DNA of 64,000 bases. Source: CAVUWL01 sp963700105 (GTDB lineage: Bacteria > Actinomycetota > Thermoleophilia > Solirubrobacterales > 70-9). The DNA lies in the NCBI GenBank assembly GCA_963700105.1, contig CAVOWL010000004.1:186001-250000 (forward strand), given 5' to 3'. The position numbers and the translations under genes were made by a program. This document shows positions 7,386 to 16,802 of this stretch, piece after piece (position 1 is the first letter of the stretch; each line of letters starts with the position of its first letter). The notes under the pieces are model-generated. The model was not told where the DNA came from and did no database searches. It saw only the letters and a program-made list of their open reading frames with translations.

Positions 7386-8518
7386 CTCCTCACCCCGGCG
7401 GCGTTCTCAACTACCCAGTCGATGCAGCCGGTGAGCGCCTCAACGTCGGCGGGCTCGACCGCCGGGAACATTCCGATCCGCAGCTGATTGCGCCCGAGCT
7501 TGCGATAGGGCTCAACGTCGAGGATCCCGTTTGCCCGCAGCGTTGCCGCCAGCGCTGCGGCGTCAATTTCCTCGTCAAAATCGATCGTGCCAACCACAAG
7601 CGAGCGCTTGGCCGGATCGGCGACGAAGGGCGCGCTGAAACCGGTGCCCCCGGCCCACTGATAGAGGTGGGTTGAGGATGCGGTGCACCTGTCCGTGCAC
7701 CACTGCAGCCCCCCACCGGCAAGCATCCATTCGATCTGATCGCAGAGCAAGATCAAAGTCGCGAGGGCCGGAGTGTTGTAGGTCTGATTTTTGCGAGAGT
7801 TATCAAGCGCTACTTTCAGCGAGAGGAAGGCCGGTTGCCAGCGATTGGAGGCTCCATCGAGCTCCTCGATTCGCGCCAGCGCGGCCGGGCTAAGCAGGGC
7901 CAGCCAGAGGCCTCCGTCGGCTCCGAACGCCTTCTGTGGAGCGAAGTAGTAGACGTCAGCCTGGGCCGGATCAAGCGCCAGGGCGCCAGCGGCGGAAGTC
8001 GCGTCGATCAATACCAAGGCGTCGGCGGAACCGGGCGGGCGCCGAACCTCCACCATAACCCCGGTCGACGTCTCATTATGGGCCCAGGCGATCGCATCGG
8101 CCTTGGAGTCGCCGCGCGGGGTTGGCGCGTCACCTGGCTCTGACGCGACGACGATCGGCTCGGCCAGGAAGGGCGCTGCCGTCGTTGCCGCCGCGAACTT
8201 CTGAGTGAACTCTCCGTAGCTCAGGTGAAGGGATCGATCCCGCACCAGCCAGGCCGCAGCCGCCTCCCAAAACGCAGTCGTACCGCCATTGCCAAGCGCG
8301 ACCTCATAGTCGGGCGGCAATCCGAAAAGCTCGGCAAGGCCACTTCGAATGCGCCCGACCAGCTCCCTGACGGGCGCCTGGCGGTGAGAGGTACCGATCA
8401 GCGTCGTCTGCTCGGCTAGGGCCGCCAGCGCCTCGGGCCGAACCTTGGATGGCCCGCAGCCAAAGCGGCCGTCGGCCGGCTTCAGCTCGGCTGGGATCAT
8501 GGGGGTTTGAGTAGCCAT
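7382..8518 (-). CDS. serC: Phosphoserine aminotransferase
   Basis: SerC transaminates 3-phosphohydroxypyruvate with glutamate to phosphoserine, the step after SerA. The 378-residue class V aminotransferase begins FGCGPSKVRPEAL, shows GNGGTTAFWEAA near residue 77, an HNETSTGV substrate segment near 147 and the PLP-binding Lys196 in FAPQKAFGADGG. It is the actinobacterial-type SerC rather than the Escherichia coli length class. It is promoter-proximal in serC-serA; a TAACCT box lies 9 nt upstream of the ATG at 8518. No serB was found in the window. Confidence 0.95.
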   Translation of the reverse strand: MATQTPMIPAELKPADGRFGCGPSKVRPEALAALAEQTTLIGTSHRQAPVRELVGRIRSGLAELFGLPPDYEVALGNGGTTAFWEAAAAWLVRDRSLHLSYGEFTQKFAAATTAAPFLAEPIVVASEPGDAPTPRGDSKADAIAWAHNETSTGVMVEVRRPPGSADALVLIDATSAAGALALDPAQADVYYFAPQKAFGADGGLWLALLSPAALARIEELDGASNRWQPAFLSLKVALDNSRKNQTYNTPALATLILLCDQIEWMLAGGGLQWCTDRCTASSTHLYQWAGGTGFSAPFVADPAKRSLVVGTIDFDEEIDAAALAATLRANGILDVEPYRKLGRNQLRIGMFPAVEPADVEALTGCIDWVVENAAGVRR

Positions 8519-8617
8519 CGCGACACTAGGTTATTCACCGGCGCGGGTGGACTAAGGTCGCCGCTCGGGTTGGGCTGACACCGGTCGGTTAGCCACGGTC
8601 CCAGGAGAGGGGAGTCG

Positions 8618-9256
8618 ATGTATCCAATCGCCTATGAGGCGGATTTCATCCCCACGCCAAACCGTTGGAGCACGGGGTTCCGGCTGATCTTGATGATCCC
8701 CTGGCTGACGTTGCCTATGTCTATCTGATTGCCGCCTTTTTCACCCACATCCTCGCCTGGCTCTCGGTGGTGATCCTTGGTCGCTACCCACTCTGGCTCT
8801 ACGATTTCAACTCCGGAATCGTCCGCTACTTGATGCGCTTTTACGCCTTTGCCTCCCTGCAGACCGACGAGTGGCCGCCATTTGGGATCGGTGAGGACGA
8901 CGTCTATCCGATTCGGGCCAAAGTCGCCCCGGCCGCCACGCTACAGAGCCGCCTCAAGGCTTTTTTCCGCCTCGTCTTGGTGCTGCCAATGGTTGTCGTC
9001 GCCTACGCGGTCAACTACGTCCACCTGGGGGGCCGCGATCATCGCCTGGCTCGCGATTGTCTTTCGTGGCTACATGCCGTAAGCGATCAACGACACGCTC
9101 ACCTTCGCAAACAGCTTCTATGCCCGGGTGTTCGGCTACAACGCGATTCTCACCGATGACTATCCGCCGATCGGGATCAAGGCGGCCCGGCCCTCCGCCG
9201 GTGCCCTGCCGGCCCCTCCCCCAACTTTCCCCCCACCAGCGCCCGCGAGCGTCTAG
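8618..9256 (+). pseudogene. Decayed DUF4389-like membrane protein (two frameshifts, one stop)
   Basis: The ATG at 8618 has a good Shine-Dalgarno (AGGAGAGG) and begins MYPIAYEADFIPTPNRWSTG. That frame stops after PMSI, but the next frame continues the protein (YVYLIAAFFTHILAWLSVV, TDEWPPFGIGEDDVYPI) as if one base had been lost near 8714. A G6 run at 9027-9032 causes a second shift into WAAIIAWLAIVFRGYMP, followed by TAA at 9080-9082 and a further in-phase ANSFYARVFGYNAILTDDYPPIG stretch to 9256. The repeated Trp-rich membrane segments and TDxxPPF motifs resemble DUF4389 proteins. Three lesions argue for a pseudogene rather than one sequencing error. Confidence 0.7.
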
Positions 9257-9259
9257 GCT
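9254..9259 (+). promoter_or_regulatory. -10 box TAGGCT of the cupin gene
   Basis: TAGGCT lies 8 nt before the ATG at 9268 and no Shine-Dalgarno is visible, consistent with a leaderless start. Its TAG is also the terminal stop of the preceding decayed gene. Confidence 0.35.
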
Positions 9260-9267
9260 TGGGTCCG

Positions 9268-9702
9268 ATGAGCGAGGCAAAAGAAGCCGGAATCGTCAAG
9301 GGCGAGGGCTACGCCGTTGCCAACCTGAGCGACCTCGGCGAGGGCCCGGGATTTCGCAAGATCCGCACCCAGCTGGGGCTCACCGCCTTCGGTGCCAACG
9401 CAATCGTCTTGCCGCCCGATTACGAAACGGGCAACCACTATCACGAGCGTCAGGAGGAGCTCTACTTTCTGCACAGTGGTCAAATCGCGATCGAGTTCGG
9501 CGACGGGACGACCCACCCGCTAAAGCCGGGCGGGCTCGCTTGGGTCGATGCCTCCACCGTGCGCAAGGTTCGCAACCTCAGCGATTCCGAGGAGGCGGTC
9601 TACCTAGTTGTCGGCGGCAAGGACGGCTACATCGGGCGCGACGGCAAACTGCCTGAGGGCGAGGTGAGTCGCTTCGGCGACAACGCTCCGCCCGGCGCCT
9701 AA
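9268..9702 (+). CDS. Single-domain cupin protein
   Basis: A 144-residue single cupin barrel. The first cupin motif is visible as NHYHERQEELYFLHSGQI, with the His-x-His and downstream Glu that bind a metal in family members, followed by GDGTTHPLKPGGLAWVDAST and a weaker second motif. No fused DNA-binding or enzyme domain is present. The ATG at 9268 is preferred over an upstream TTG at 9259 because a -10-like TAGGCT sits 8 nt before it. It is convergent with ilvC, whose stop is 2 nt away. The substrate cannot be deduced; mannose-6-phosphate-isomerase-like sugar binding is only a possibility. Confidence 0.82.
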   Translation: MSEAKEAGIVKGEGYAVANLSDLGEGPGFRKIRTQLGLTAFGANAIVLPPDYETGNHYHERQEELYFLHSGQIAIEFGDGTTHPLKPGGLAWVDASTVRKVRNLSDSEEAVYLVVGGKDGYIGRDGKLPEGEVSRFGDNAPPGA

Positions 9703-9703
9703 C

Positions 9704-10708
9704 TCAAAACTCCGGCTCGATCCAGGGCATCATCTGGCGCAGATCGGCACCGACCTCCTCGACCGGATGGGAGGAAGCCTCCTTGCGCATCCGGTCAAAG
9801 TTCTCGCCCCCGGCGCGATTCTCGGCGATCCACTCCCGCGCAAATTTACCCGACTGAATTTCGTCCAGGATCTGCTTCATCGCGGCCCGCGACTCCTCCC
9901 CGATGACCCGTTTGCCGCGGGTCATGTCGCCGTACTCGGCGGTATTTGAGATTGAGTAGCGCATCCCCTGAATCCCCTTTTCATACATAAGGTCGGCGAT
10001 CAGCTTGAGCTCATGCAGGCACTCAAAGTAGGCAAGGCGCGGGTCATACCCCGCCTCAACGAGCGTCTCATAGCCCGCCCGCACCAGCTCGGAGGCCCCG
10101 CCGCAGAGCACCGCCTGCTCACCGAACAGATCGGTCTCGCACTCATCCTTGAAGGTCGTCTCAATAATCGCGGCGCGACCGCCGCCAATCCCCGCGGCAT
10201 AGGCGAGCACGAGGTCGTGGGCCTCGCCGCTGGCGTCTTGATGGACGGCCATCAGGCACGGCACTCCGTGGCCCTCCTGATACTGGCGACGGACGAGGTG
10301 ACCAGGGCCCTTGGGCGCGATCATCCCGACATCAACCCCTGCTGGCGGAGTGATCTGCTCGAAATGAATCGCAAAGCCATGCGCGAATAGCAGCAGGTTG
10401 CCGGGCGCGATTCCGTCGCGGATCTCCGCCTCCCAGAGCTCGGCCTGCTTCTCATCGGGCAACAGGATCATCACCACATCACCGCGACTCGCGGCTTCGG
10501 CGATCTCGAACACCTCAATACCCGCAGCTTCAGCCTTGGGTCGGCTGGCGGAATCCCCACGCAGGCCGACAATCACGCTGATGCCAGAGTCCTTTAGGTT
10601 GAGCGCGTGGGCGTGCCCCTGGGAGCCGTAGCCCAAAATCGCGACGGTCTTGCCCTCGAGCCTTGAGAGGTCGGCGTCCTTGTCGTAGTAGATGTCGTCG
10701 GTGCGCAT
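9704..10708 (-). CDS. ilvC: Ketol-acid reductoisomerase
   Basis: IlvC isomerises and reduces acetolactate or acetohydroxybutyrate in valine, leucine and isoleucine synthesis. At 334 residues it is a class I (short) enzyme. The Rossmann motif GYGSQGHAHALNLKDSG starts near residue 27, and VGLRGDSASR likely contacts the NADPH phosphate. The metal-binding acidic motif ETDLFGEQAVLCGG and the C-terminal knotted domain (LHELKLIADLMYEKGIQGM, SNTAEYGD) are intact. It lies 11 nt downstream of menE on the same strand, so the two are likely co-transcribed although they serve different pathways. ilvB-ilvN are elsewhere in the window, at 18.2-20.4 kb. Confidence 0.97.
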   Translation of the reverse strand: MRTDDIYYDKDADLSRLEGKTVAILGYGSQGHAHALNLKDSGISVIVGLRGDSASRPKAEAAGIEVFEIAEAASRGDVVMILLPDEKQAELWEAEIRDGIAPGNLLLFAHGFAIHFEQITPPAGVDVGMIAPKGPGHLVRRQYQEGHGVPCLMAVHQDASGEAHDLVLAYAAGIGGGRAAIIETTFKDECETDLFGEQAVLCGGASELVRAGYETLVEAGYDPRLAYFECLHELKLIADLMYEKGIQGMRYSISNTAEYGDMTRGKRVIGEESRAAMKQILDEIQSGKFAREWIAENRAGGENFDRMRKEASSHPVEEVGADLRQMMPWIEPEF

Positions 10709-10719
10709 CCCCGCGAAGG

Positions 10720-12045
10720 CTATCGGAGCGCTCTGCGCATCAGCTTGCCCGAAGGGGTGCGCGGCAGCGCCGCGGCCAACTCGACCCGCTTTGGCACCTT
10801 GAAGGCGGCGAGCGTCTCAGCGCAGTGCCGACGCAGTTCATCCGGCGTTGCTTCTGAGCCGCTCTCCAAGACGACGACGGCGGTCACCGCCTGCTGCCAC
10901 TCGGGGTCCTCGCGTCCAATCACGGCGGCATCGGCGACCTCGGGATGGCGCAACAGGACCTTCTCCACCTCCGCCGGCACCACGTTCTCACCGCCACTGA
11001 CGATCAAGTCATCGATCCGATCTTCGACGTAGAGAAATCCTTCCTCATCGATGCGGCCGAGATCGCCGGTGTGCAACCAGCCGTCCGAATCGGCGCAACC
11101 GCTGGCCACGGTCGGGCCCTGAACGAGGATCTCGCCGTCTTGGATTCGCAGATGGGTGGTGAGCAGGGGCCTGCCGGCTGAACCCAGTTTACGGCGCGCA
11201 TCCGCGGGCGCCAGGGTGGTCACCTGCGAGCAGGTCTCGGTCAGGCCGTAGGTCTGCACGACGGTCGCGCCGCGGCCGATCGCCTCCTCCAGTGGCTCCT
11301 CTGGAACCGGTCCGCCGCCGACCAGGATCGCCCGTGGACCGGAGAGATCGGCCCCAACCTCCAAAAGTCGCGTCAACATAGTCGTCACCAAGGACAGGAC
11401 GGTTATCCGATCTTCATCAAGCGCCGCCGCCACCCGCTCCGCCTCAAAGCCGTCGTGCAGCACCGCGGTCGTTCCGTAGATGACCGAGCGCATCGCTATC
11501 GAGAGTCCAGAGACGTGATTCAGCGGTACGCAGCAAAGCCAACGATCTTCGGGCTCAACGCCGATATTGAAGGCCGACCCAACCGCGCTCCAGAGGAAGT
11601 TGCCATAGCTCAGCCCAATCGGGCGGGGGGCGCCCGTACTGCCGCTGGTCAGCACCCGGGCGACGGGCTCGTCCATATCGTGCTCTCCAAGCAGCGGCAG
11701 ATCCGCCTCAGACTGGGTCAGCTCACCGGGGTCGCCGAGGTCGATGGTCGGCTCCTCGGTGGCGATTAGGCCCGTCCGCTCTGCGGCGCTGAGGCGCGGG
11801 CTGAGGGGCAAGAGCACTGCCCCGACCTTCATCAGGGCGTGGATCAACACCACCTGCTCGCGACCGGGGTGCATTGTGAGGGCCGCAAGCGAGCCCCTTC
11901 GCAATCCCTGCGCGGCGAGTCGACGCGCGACCCAGGTCGACTCGGCCTCCAGCTCGGCGTAGCTGACTTCGACCCCGTCTGCCGCAAGGGCGGTGCGGTC
12001 GGGACAGCTCTGCGATCTCTGGGCCAACCAGTTGTCGAGTTTCAT
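10720..12045 (-). CDS. menE: o-succinylbenzoate-CoA ligase (AMP-forming)
   Basis: A 441-residue ANL-superfamily adenylating enzyme. The P-loop-like motif VLTSGSTGAPRPIGLSYGNF is near residues 131-150, YGLTETCSQ near 265, the TGD hinge region near 320, and the C-terminal lysine is in PSGKLMRR. The short length and its place divergent from menB-menA-menC-menD identify it as MenE, which activates o-succinylbenzoate for MenB. General acyl-CoA ligases share these motifs, so the assignment rests partly on context. It is followed by ilvC in the same direction. Confidence 0.9.
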   Translation of the reverse strand: MKLDNWLAQRSQSCPDRTALAADGVEVSYAELEAESTWVARRLAAQGLRRGSLAALTMHPGREQVVLIHALMKVGAVLLPLSPRLSAAERTGLIATEEPTIDLGDPGELTQSEADLPLLGEHDMDEPVARVLTSGSTGAPRPIGLSYGNFLWSAVGSAFNIGVEPEDRWLCCVPLNHVSGLSIAMRSVIYGTTAVLHDGFEAERVAAALDEDRITVLSLVTTMLTRLLEVGADLSGPRAILVGGGPVPEEPLEEAIGRGATVVQTYGLTETCSQVTTLAPADARRKLGSAGRPLLTTHLRIQDGEILVQGPTVASGCADSDGWLHTGDLGRIDEEGFLYVEDRIDDLIVSGGENVVPAEVEKVLLRHPEVADAAVIGREDPEWQQAVTAVVVLESGSEATPDELRRHCAETLAAFKVPKRVELAAALPRTPSGKLMRRALR

Positions 12046-12147
12046 CGATCGGCGCTCACCGGGTCTTGCTGGCTATCGTTGCCCACCCATTCTTAGCGGT
12101 CCGCGCCGCTGCGCGGCACCAGACCACGCGAGCCCTGGAGGGAACGC

Positions 12148-13026
12148 TTGCCCCAACGCCACAAGGACGCCCCAACCGAAAAGGACCTCTACCAGCCGAT
12201 CCAATGGCAAGATGGCGGCCACTACGGCGACATCTGTTACCAGAGGGCTGAGGGGATCGCAAAAATCACGATCAACCGCCCCGAGGTCAGAAATGCATTT
12301 CGACCACAAACCATCGCCGAGTTGCGGGACGCCTTTGGCCGGGCTCGCGATGATCTCGAGGTCGGCGCGATCGTCCTGACCGGAGCCGGAGAGCAGGCCT
12401 TCTGCTCGGGGGGCGATCAGAGAATCCGCGGCGATGACGGCTACATCGGCGATGACGAGGTTGGCCAACGGGGCGTCGGTCGGCTCGACGTCGGCGAACT
12501 CCATGTCCAGATCCGCCGCTTGCCAAAGCCGGTGGTCGCGATGGTGGCCGGCTACGCGGTTGGCGGCGGACACATCCTGCACCTCGTTTGCGATCTCACC
12601 ATCGCCGCCGATAACGCCAAGTTCGGACAGACCGGGCCCAGGGTGGGTAGCTTCGATGGCGGCTTCGGTGCCAGTCTCCTCGCCCGCAACGTCGGGGTGA
12701 AGCGAGCCAAGGAGATCTGGTTTCTGTGCCGGCTATATGAGGCCGAGGAGGCACTTCGGATGGGGCTGATCAACGCGGTGGTGCCGATCGACGAGCTCGA
12801 GCGAGAGACCGTCGCCTGGTGTCGGGAGATGCTGCAGCTCTCGCCGCTTTCGCTGCGACTGTTGAAGGCCAGCTTCAACGCCGAGGAGGATGGCCTCAGC
12901 GGCCTGCAACAGCTCTCCCACGATGCCACCCTGCTCTTTTACATGTCAGAGGAGGGCCAGGAGGGCCGCAACGCCTATCAACAAGGGCGCAAGCCGGACT
13001 TCGGCCGCTTCCCGCGGCGACCGTGA
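12148..13026 (+). CDS. menB: 1,4-dihydroxy-2-naphthoyl-CoA synthase
   Basis: MenB closes the naphthoquinone ring of o-succinylbenzoyl-CoA. The 292-residue crotonase fold shows the oxyanion-hole segments AFCSGGDQRIRG and GGGHILHLVCDLTIA and the MenB-specific GPRVGSFDGGFGASLLARNVG and the C-terminal GRKPDFGRFPR tail, which separate it from ordinary enoyl-CoA hydratases. The start is TTG at 12148 with GGAGGG 5 nt upstream. It is the first gene of menB-menA-menC-menD and is divergent from menE with about 100 nt between them. Confidence 0.96.
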   Translation: MPQRHKDAPTEKDLYQPIQWQDGGHYGDICYQRAEGIAKITINRPEVRNAFRPQTIAELRDAFGRARDDLEVGAIVLTGAGEQAFCSGGDQRIRGDDGYIGDDEVGQRGVGRLDVGELHVQIRRLPKPVVAMVAGYAVGGGHILHLVCDLTIAADNAKFGQTGPRVGSFDGGFGASLLARNVGVKRAKEIWFLCRLYEAEEALRMGLINAVVPIDELERETVAWCREMLQLSPLSLRLLKASFNAEEDGLSGLQQLSHDATLLFYMSEEGQEGRNAYQQGRKPDFGRFPRRP

Positions 13027-13036
13027 GGAAGATCAG

Positions 13037-13918
13037 GTGAGGATCTGGGTGATGGCGGCCCGGCCCAGGACGCTTCCCGCGGCCATTGCTCCGGTGCTGG
13101 TCGGAACGGCAGCGGCCGTGCAGTGGGCCGGGCACCTTCCCAGGATCGGGGCCTTCGTCGCCGCCCTGATCGGCTCGGTATTCATCCAGGTCGGGACCAA
13201 CCTCGCCAACGATTACTCAGATGCACGCCGAGGTGCCGATACGGTCGATCGCCTCGGCCCGGTGCGGGTGACCTCGGCCGGGCTGGTCGCTCCGCGCCGG
13301 GTGCTCGTCGCCACCTGGATCGCCTTCGCCGTCGCCGTCACCTGCGGCGTCTACCTCGCGGCAGTCGCCGGCCTCGTGATCCTCCTGGTCGGCGCGGTTT
13401 CAATTGCCGCGGGGATCCTCTACACAGGGGGGCCGCGGCCCTACGGTTATGCCGGCCTCGGCGAGGTCTTCGTTTTCTTGTTCTTTGGTTTGGTCGCCGT
13501 CAATGGCTCCTACTACGTCCAGGTCGAAAAGCTCGAGGCCCTGCCGCTGGGGCTCTCGATCGCGATCGGTTTTTTGGCCACCGCGATCCTCGTCGTCAAC
13601 AACGTCCGTGACCTTGACACCGACCGCAGAGCGGGAAAGCTGACGATCGCGGTGCGCATGGGTCGCTCCAACGCGATCGCCCTCTACAGGCTGCTCGTGC
13701 TCGGCGCCTTCGCAGTATTGCCAATCGCCCTGGTGGCCGGCGAAGCGAGCCTTTTGCCTTTGATCGGCATCGGCGCGCTGCCGCTGGCGATCTCGCCAAT
13801 GCGAACAATCTCAAACCGCAGCGACGGGGCCTCCCTCAACCAGGCGCTGGCGGCGACGGGGGCCCTGCTCGCGGCCTTCAGCCTGCTGGTCTCGGCCGGT
13901 CTTCTGATCTCAAGCTGA
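13037..13918 (+). CDS. menA: 1,4-dihydroxy-2-naphthoate polyprenyltransferase
   Basis: MenA is an integral membrane UbiA-family prenyltransferase that attaches the isoprenoid tail to 1,4-dihydroxy-2-naphthoate. With GTG at 13037 (AGGAAG upstream) it has 293 residues and about eight or nine membrane spans. The first Asp-rich motif appears as NLANDYSDARRGADTVDR and the second as NNVRDLDTDRRAGKLTIAVRMG, both needed to bind prenyl diphosphate through magnesium. An ORF reaching upstream to 12890 overlaps menB and is not used. It begins 10 nt after menB. Confidence 0.95.
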   Translation: MRIWVMAARPRTLPAAIAPVLVGTAAAVQWAGHLPRIGAFVAALIGSVFIQVGTNLANDYSDARRGADTVDRLGPVRVTSAGLVAPRRVLVATWIAFAVAVTCGVYLAAVAGLVILLVGAVSIAAGILYTGGPRPYGYAGLGEVFVFLFFGLVAVNGSYYVQVEKLEALPLGLSIAIGFLATAILVVNNVRDLDTDRRAGKLTIAVRMGRSNAIALYRLLVLGAFAVLPIALVAGEASLLPLIGIGALPLAISPMRTISNRSDGASLNQALAATGALLAAFSLLVSAGLLISS

Positions 13919-13941
13919 GCCGCGCCGCCAGGTGGGATGCT

Positions 13942-15009
13942 GTGTCGATGCGTATTTCATCGATTGAGGTGATCCCATATGCGCTCCCCTTTCGCGAACC
14001 CTACGTCAGCGCCCGCGGGCGTCTGGATCGCCGCGAGATGGTGCTGCTGCGGTTGCGCTGCGATCAGGGTCTGAGCGGACTCGGTGAAGCCGTGCCGCTC
14101 TCCCTGCGTGGTGGGCGCGGGCTGAGCCAAATCGTCCGGGAGCTCGAGGGCCTGCGCGATCTCGATTCGATTGAGGAGTCCAACCTGAGGGCCGCTCCGG
14201 AGAGCCTCTCGGGACCGTCGCGCTGTGCCGCGCTGACCGCCCTGATGGATCTGCGGGGTAAAAAGGCCGCGGCCGAGAGCTCTGACCGAGGCTCGGCTCC
14301 CTCCGAGCCCGTTTACTGCAATGCCACGCTCAGCGCTGGAGATCCGGCGGCGGTCGCCGCTGACGCGATCCGATGGGCGAACGACGGCTTCACGGCCTTT
14401 AAGTTGAAGTTGGGGGTGGGTGATGACATCGGTACGGTGCGCGCCGTTCGCGAGGCGGTCGGCCCTGTCGCTCAAATCCGGGTCGATGCCAACGCGGCCT
14501 GGGACGTGGCCACCGCCCGGCGCCGCCTGGCGGAGCTCGAGCCGCTCGACATCGAGTTGGTCGAGCAGCCGGTCCGAACCCTGGCAGAGAGCAGCGAGGT
14601 GGCGGCCTCCACCACCATTCCGATCGCCGGCGATGAGGGGATTGAGAGTCGCGCCGACGCCGAGCGCGCCATCGCCAGCGGAGCCTTCGGATTGGCCGGG
14701 CTGAAGCTTTCCAAGGTGGGGGGTCCCGAGGCTGCGATTGAGATCGCTGAGATCCTTCCCTCCTTCCTATCGAGCTCCCTCGACGGGCCCGTTGGGATAG
14801 CCGCCGCCGCGATCGTCGCGCAGACGCTGCGCGCGGCGGCGGCCGGAACCGAGCCCGGGCTCGCCCACGGGCTCGCCACACAGCGCCTCTTTGCCTCGAC
14901 GATCGCCTCACGCCAGTGTGAGCTGCGCGATGGCATGCTCCACCTCCCCAGCGGACCGGGTCTGGGGGTCGAGATCGATGAGGCCGCGCTGCAGGCCCAT
15001 CGCCTTTAG
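13942..15009 (+). CDS. menC: o-succinylbenzoate synthase (enolase superfamily)
   Basis: MenC dehydrates SHCHC to o-succinylbenzoate. The 355-residue protein has the enolase-superfamily layout: an N-terminal capping domain (IEVIPYALPFREPY), the K-x-K catalytic motif at Lys154/Lys156 (FKLKLG), metal ligands Asp182 (VDANAAW), Glu208 (VEQP) and Asp231 (GDE), and a catalytic Lys near 255-258 (LKLSKVGG). Dipeptide epimerases look similar, but the menA-menC-menD context favours MenC. The start may be GTG 13942 or ATG 13948, two codons apart. Confidence 0.9.
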   Translation: MSMRISSIEVIPYALPFREPYVSARGRLDRREMVLLRLRCDQGLSGLGEAVPLSLRGGRGLSQIVRELEGLRDLDSIEESNLRAAPESLSGPSRCAALTALMDLRGKKAAAESSDRGSAPSEPVYCNATLSAGDPAAVAADAIRWANDGFTAFKLKLGVGDDIGTVRAVREAVGPVAQIRVDANAAWDVATARRRLAELEPLDIELVEQPVRTLAESSEVAASTTIPIAGDEGIESRADAERAIASGAFGLAGLKLSKVGGPEAAIEIAEILPSFLSSSLDGPVGIAAAAIVAQTLRAAAAGTEPGLAHGLATQRLFASTIASRQCELRDGMLHLPSGPGLGVEIDEAALQAHRL

Positions 15010-15018
15010 TTTTCCGGC

Positions 15019-16764
15019 GTGGATCCGACCAATCGCAGCACTGCTCTCGCCTCAGCCTTCGTCGAGGAGCTTGCGCGGGGCGGGCTGCGCCAGGCGACCG
15101 TCTCCCCCGGTTCCCGCTCGACCCCCCTCGCGGTCGCGCTCTGGCGCCAGCCCGAGGTCGAGGTGACCGTGATCGTCGATGAGCGCTCGGCCGCATTCTT
15201 TGCGCTCGGCGCGGCGCAGGCGGGCGGAGCCCCGGTAGCGATGCTTTGCACCTCCGGAACCGCAGCGGCGAATTTCTACCCGGCAATCTGTGAGGCGAGT
15301 GAGTCCTGCCAGCCGCTGATCGCGCTGACGGCCGACCGCCCGCCCGAGCTGCGTGAAATCGGTGCCGGTCAAACGATCGATCAGCTCAAGCTCTACGGGT
15401 CTTCGGTTCGTTGGTTTTGCGAGGTTGGGACCCACGAGGCCGACGATCAGGGTCTGCTGCATTTTCGCTCGATCGCCTGCAGGGCAATCGCCGCCGCCCG
15501 CGGTGAGTTGCGAGCGGGTCCGGTTCACCTCAACTTTGCCTGGCGCGAGCCGCTCGCCCCAATTTCGATCCCAGGCGATGTCAGCGCAACCGATCAGCTC
15601 GCGCTAGGGGGTCGCGGAGACCGTCCGCTGACGGCTGTCACGCGGTCGGCTTCTCAGCCGACAGAGCCTCTGCTCGAGCAGATTGGCGAGCAGATCAAAA
15701 GCGCCCGCAGCGGGGTAATCATCGCCGGTCGCCAGACCGATCCTGCTCTACGCGCACCACTTAGTGAACTTGCCGAGCGCTGCGGGTTCCCGATCCTCGC
15801 CGAGCCCACCTCCCAGCTGCGCTGCGGACCCCATGACCGCTCCAAAGTGATCACGGCATACGACCTACTCCTGCGCGATCGGCGCTTCGCAGAGCGGGTG
15901 AGACCGGATCTGGTCCTGCGCTTTGGCGAGATGCCGACCAGCAAGCCGCTTCGTGCCTGGCTTGTCCAATCGGGGGCCTCGCAGGTCATCGTCGATGCCC
16001 GCGGCAGTTGGAATGAGCCGAGTCAGCGGGCCGCCACGGTGCTGCGGACCGAAGCGGTCGGGGTGGCGGCTGGCTGGGCGGCGCGCCTGCAGCGCGCCGA
16101 GGATCCAGTTGCTATGATCTGGCGCGCCGCAGAGCGGGACGCACGCCGGGCAATTTCGCAGGAGCTAGACGGTGAGGGCCCGCTCAGCGAGCCCAGTCTT
16201 CACCTCGCCCTGGGTCGTAGCTACCGCGACGGCGATCTGATCTACACCGCCTCGAGCATGCCGATTCGTGATCAGGAGAGCTTCCTTTCGGCCGGGGATG
16301 CAGATGCGCTCTTTCTGTGCAATCGCGGCGCCAACGGGATCGATGGCTTGATCTCATCGGCGATCGGCGCCGCTCATGCCAGCCGCCGGCAAACCACGGT
16401 GATCAGCGGTGAGCTTGGCCTGCTTCACGATCTCGGCGGCCTCAGCGCCCTGCGCGATGTCGCAAGCCCGGTTCGGTTCATCGTCATCAACAACGGGGGC
16501 GGCGCGATCTTTAACTTCCTGCCACAGGCCAAAGCGCTGGGGCCAAAAGAGTTCGAGGCGCTGCTTCAAACGCCGCGTGGTCTGGATTTGGTCAAGGTCG
16601 CGAGCCTCTTTGACCTTCCCCACTATTTGGTGAACACCGCCGGCCAGCTCGGCGAGGCCCTGGAGCGCGGAACCTCCCTGATCGAGGTTAGGCCAAGTGG
16701 CGAGGACAACGTCGATCTCCACCGCCGAGTCACCGCGGCGGTCTCATCGGCCGTGGATCTCTGA
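15019..16764 (+). CDS. menD: SEPHCHC synthase (menaquinone pathway)
   Basis: MenD is a thiamine-diphosphate enzyme that joins 2-ketoglutarate to isochorismate. The 581-residue protein has the MenD opening ALASAFVEELARGGLRQATVSPGSRSTPLAVAL, the glutamate that activates the cofactor in VTVIVDERSAAFFALGAAQAGG, the CTSGTAAANFYPAI loop, and near residue 440 the diphosphate-binding region with GANGIDGLISSAIGAAHA and INNGGGAIFNFLPQ. It starts with GTG 9 nt after menC and ends the plus-strand men operon, convergent with menF. Confidence 0.96.
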   Translation: MDPTNRSTALASAFVEELARGGLRQATVSPGSRSTPLAVALWRQPEVEVTVIVDERSAAFFALGAAQAGGAPVAMLCTSGTAAANFYPAICEASESCQPLIALTADRPPELREIGAGQTIDQLKLYGSSVRWFCEVGTHEADDQGLLHFRSIACRAIAAARGELRAGPVHLNFAWREPLAPISIPGDVSATDQLALGGRGDRPLTAVTRSASQPTEPLLEQIGEQIKSARSGVIIAGRQTDPALRAPLSELAERCGFPILAEPTSQLRCGPHDRSKVITAYDLLLRDRRFAERVRPDLVLRFGEMPTSKPLRAWLVQSGASQVIVDARGSWNEPSQRAATVLRTEAVGVAAGWAARLQRAEDPVAMIWRAAERDARRAISQELDGEGPLSEPSLHLALGRSYRDGDLIYTASSMPIRDQESFLSAGDADALFLCNRGANGIDGLISSAIGAAHASRRQTTVISGELGLLHDLGGLSALRDVASPVRFIVINNGGGAIFNFLPQAKALGPKEFEALLQTPRGLDLVKVASLFDLPHYLVNTAGQLGEALERGTSLIEVRPSGEDNVDLHRRVTAAVSSAVDL

Positions 16765-16802
16765 GCCTGCCCTCCGGCCGGACTACGCGGCGTCGCGGCC
16801 GC

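Noticed and set aside
14399..15286. 295-codon minus-strand open frame
   Set aside because: It covers the menC/menD junction in antisense and is Arg/Pro/Ala-rich low-complexity sequence.
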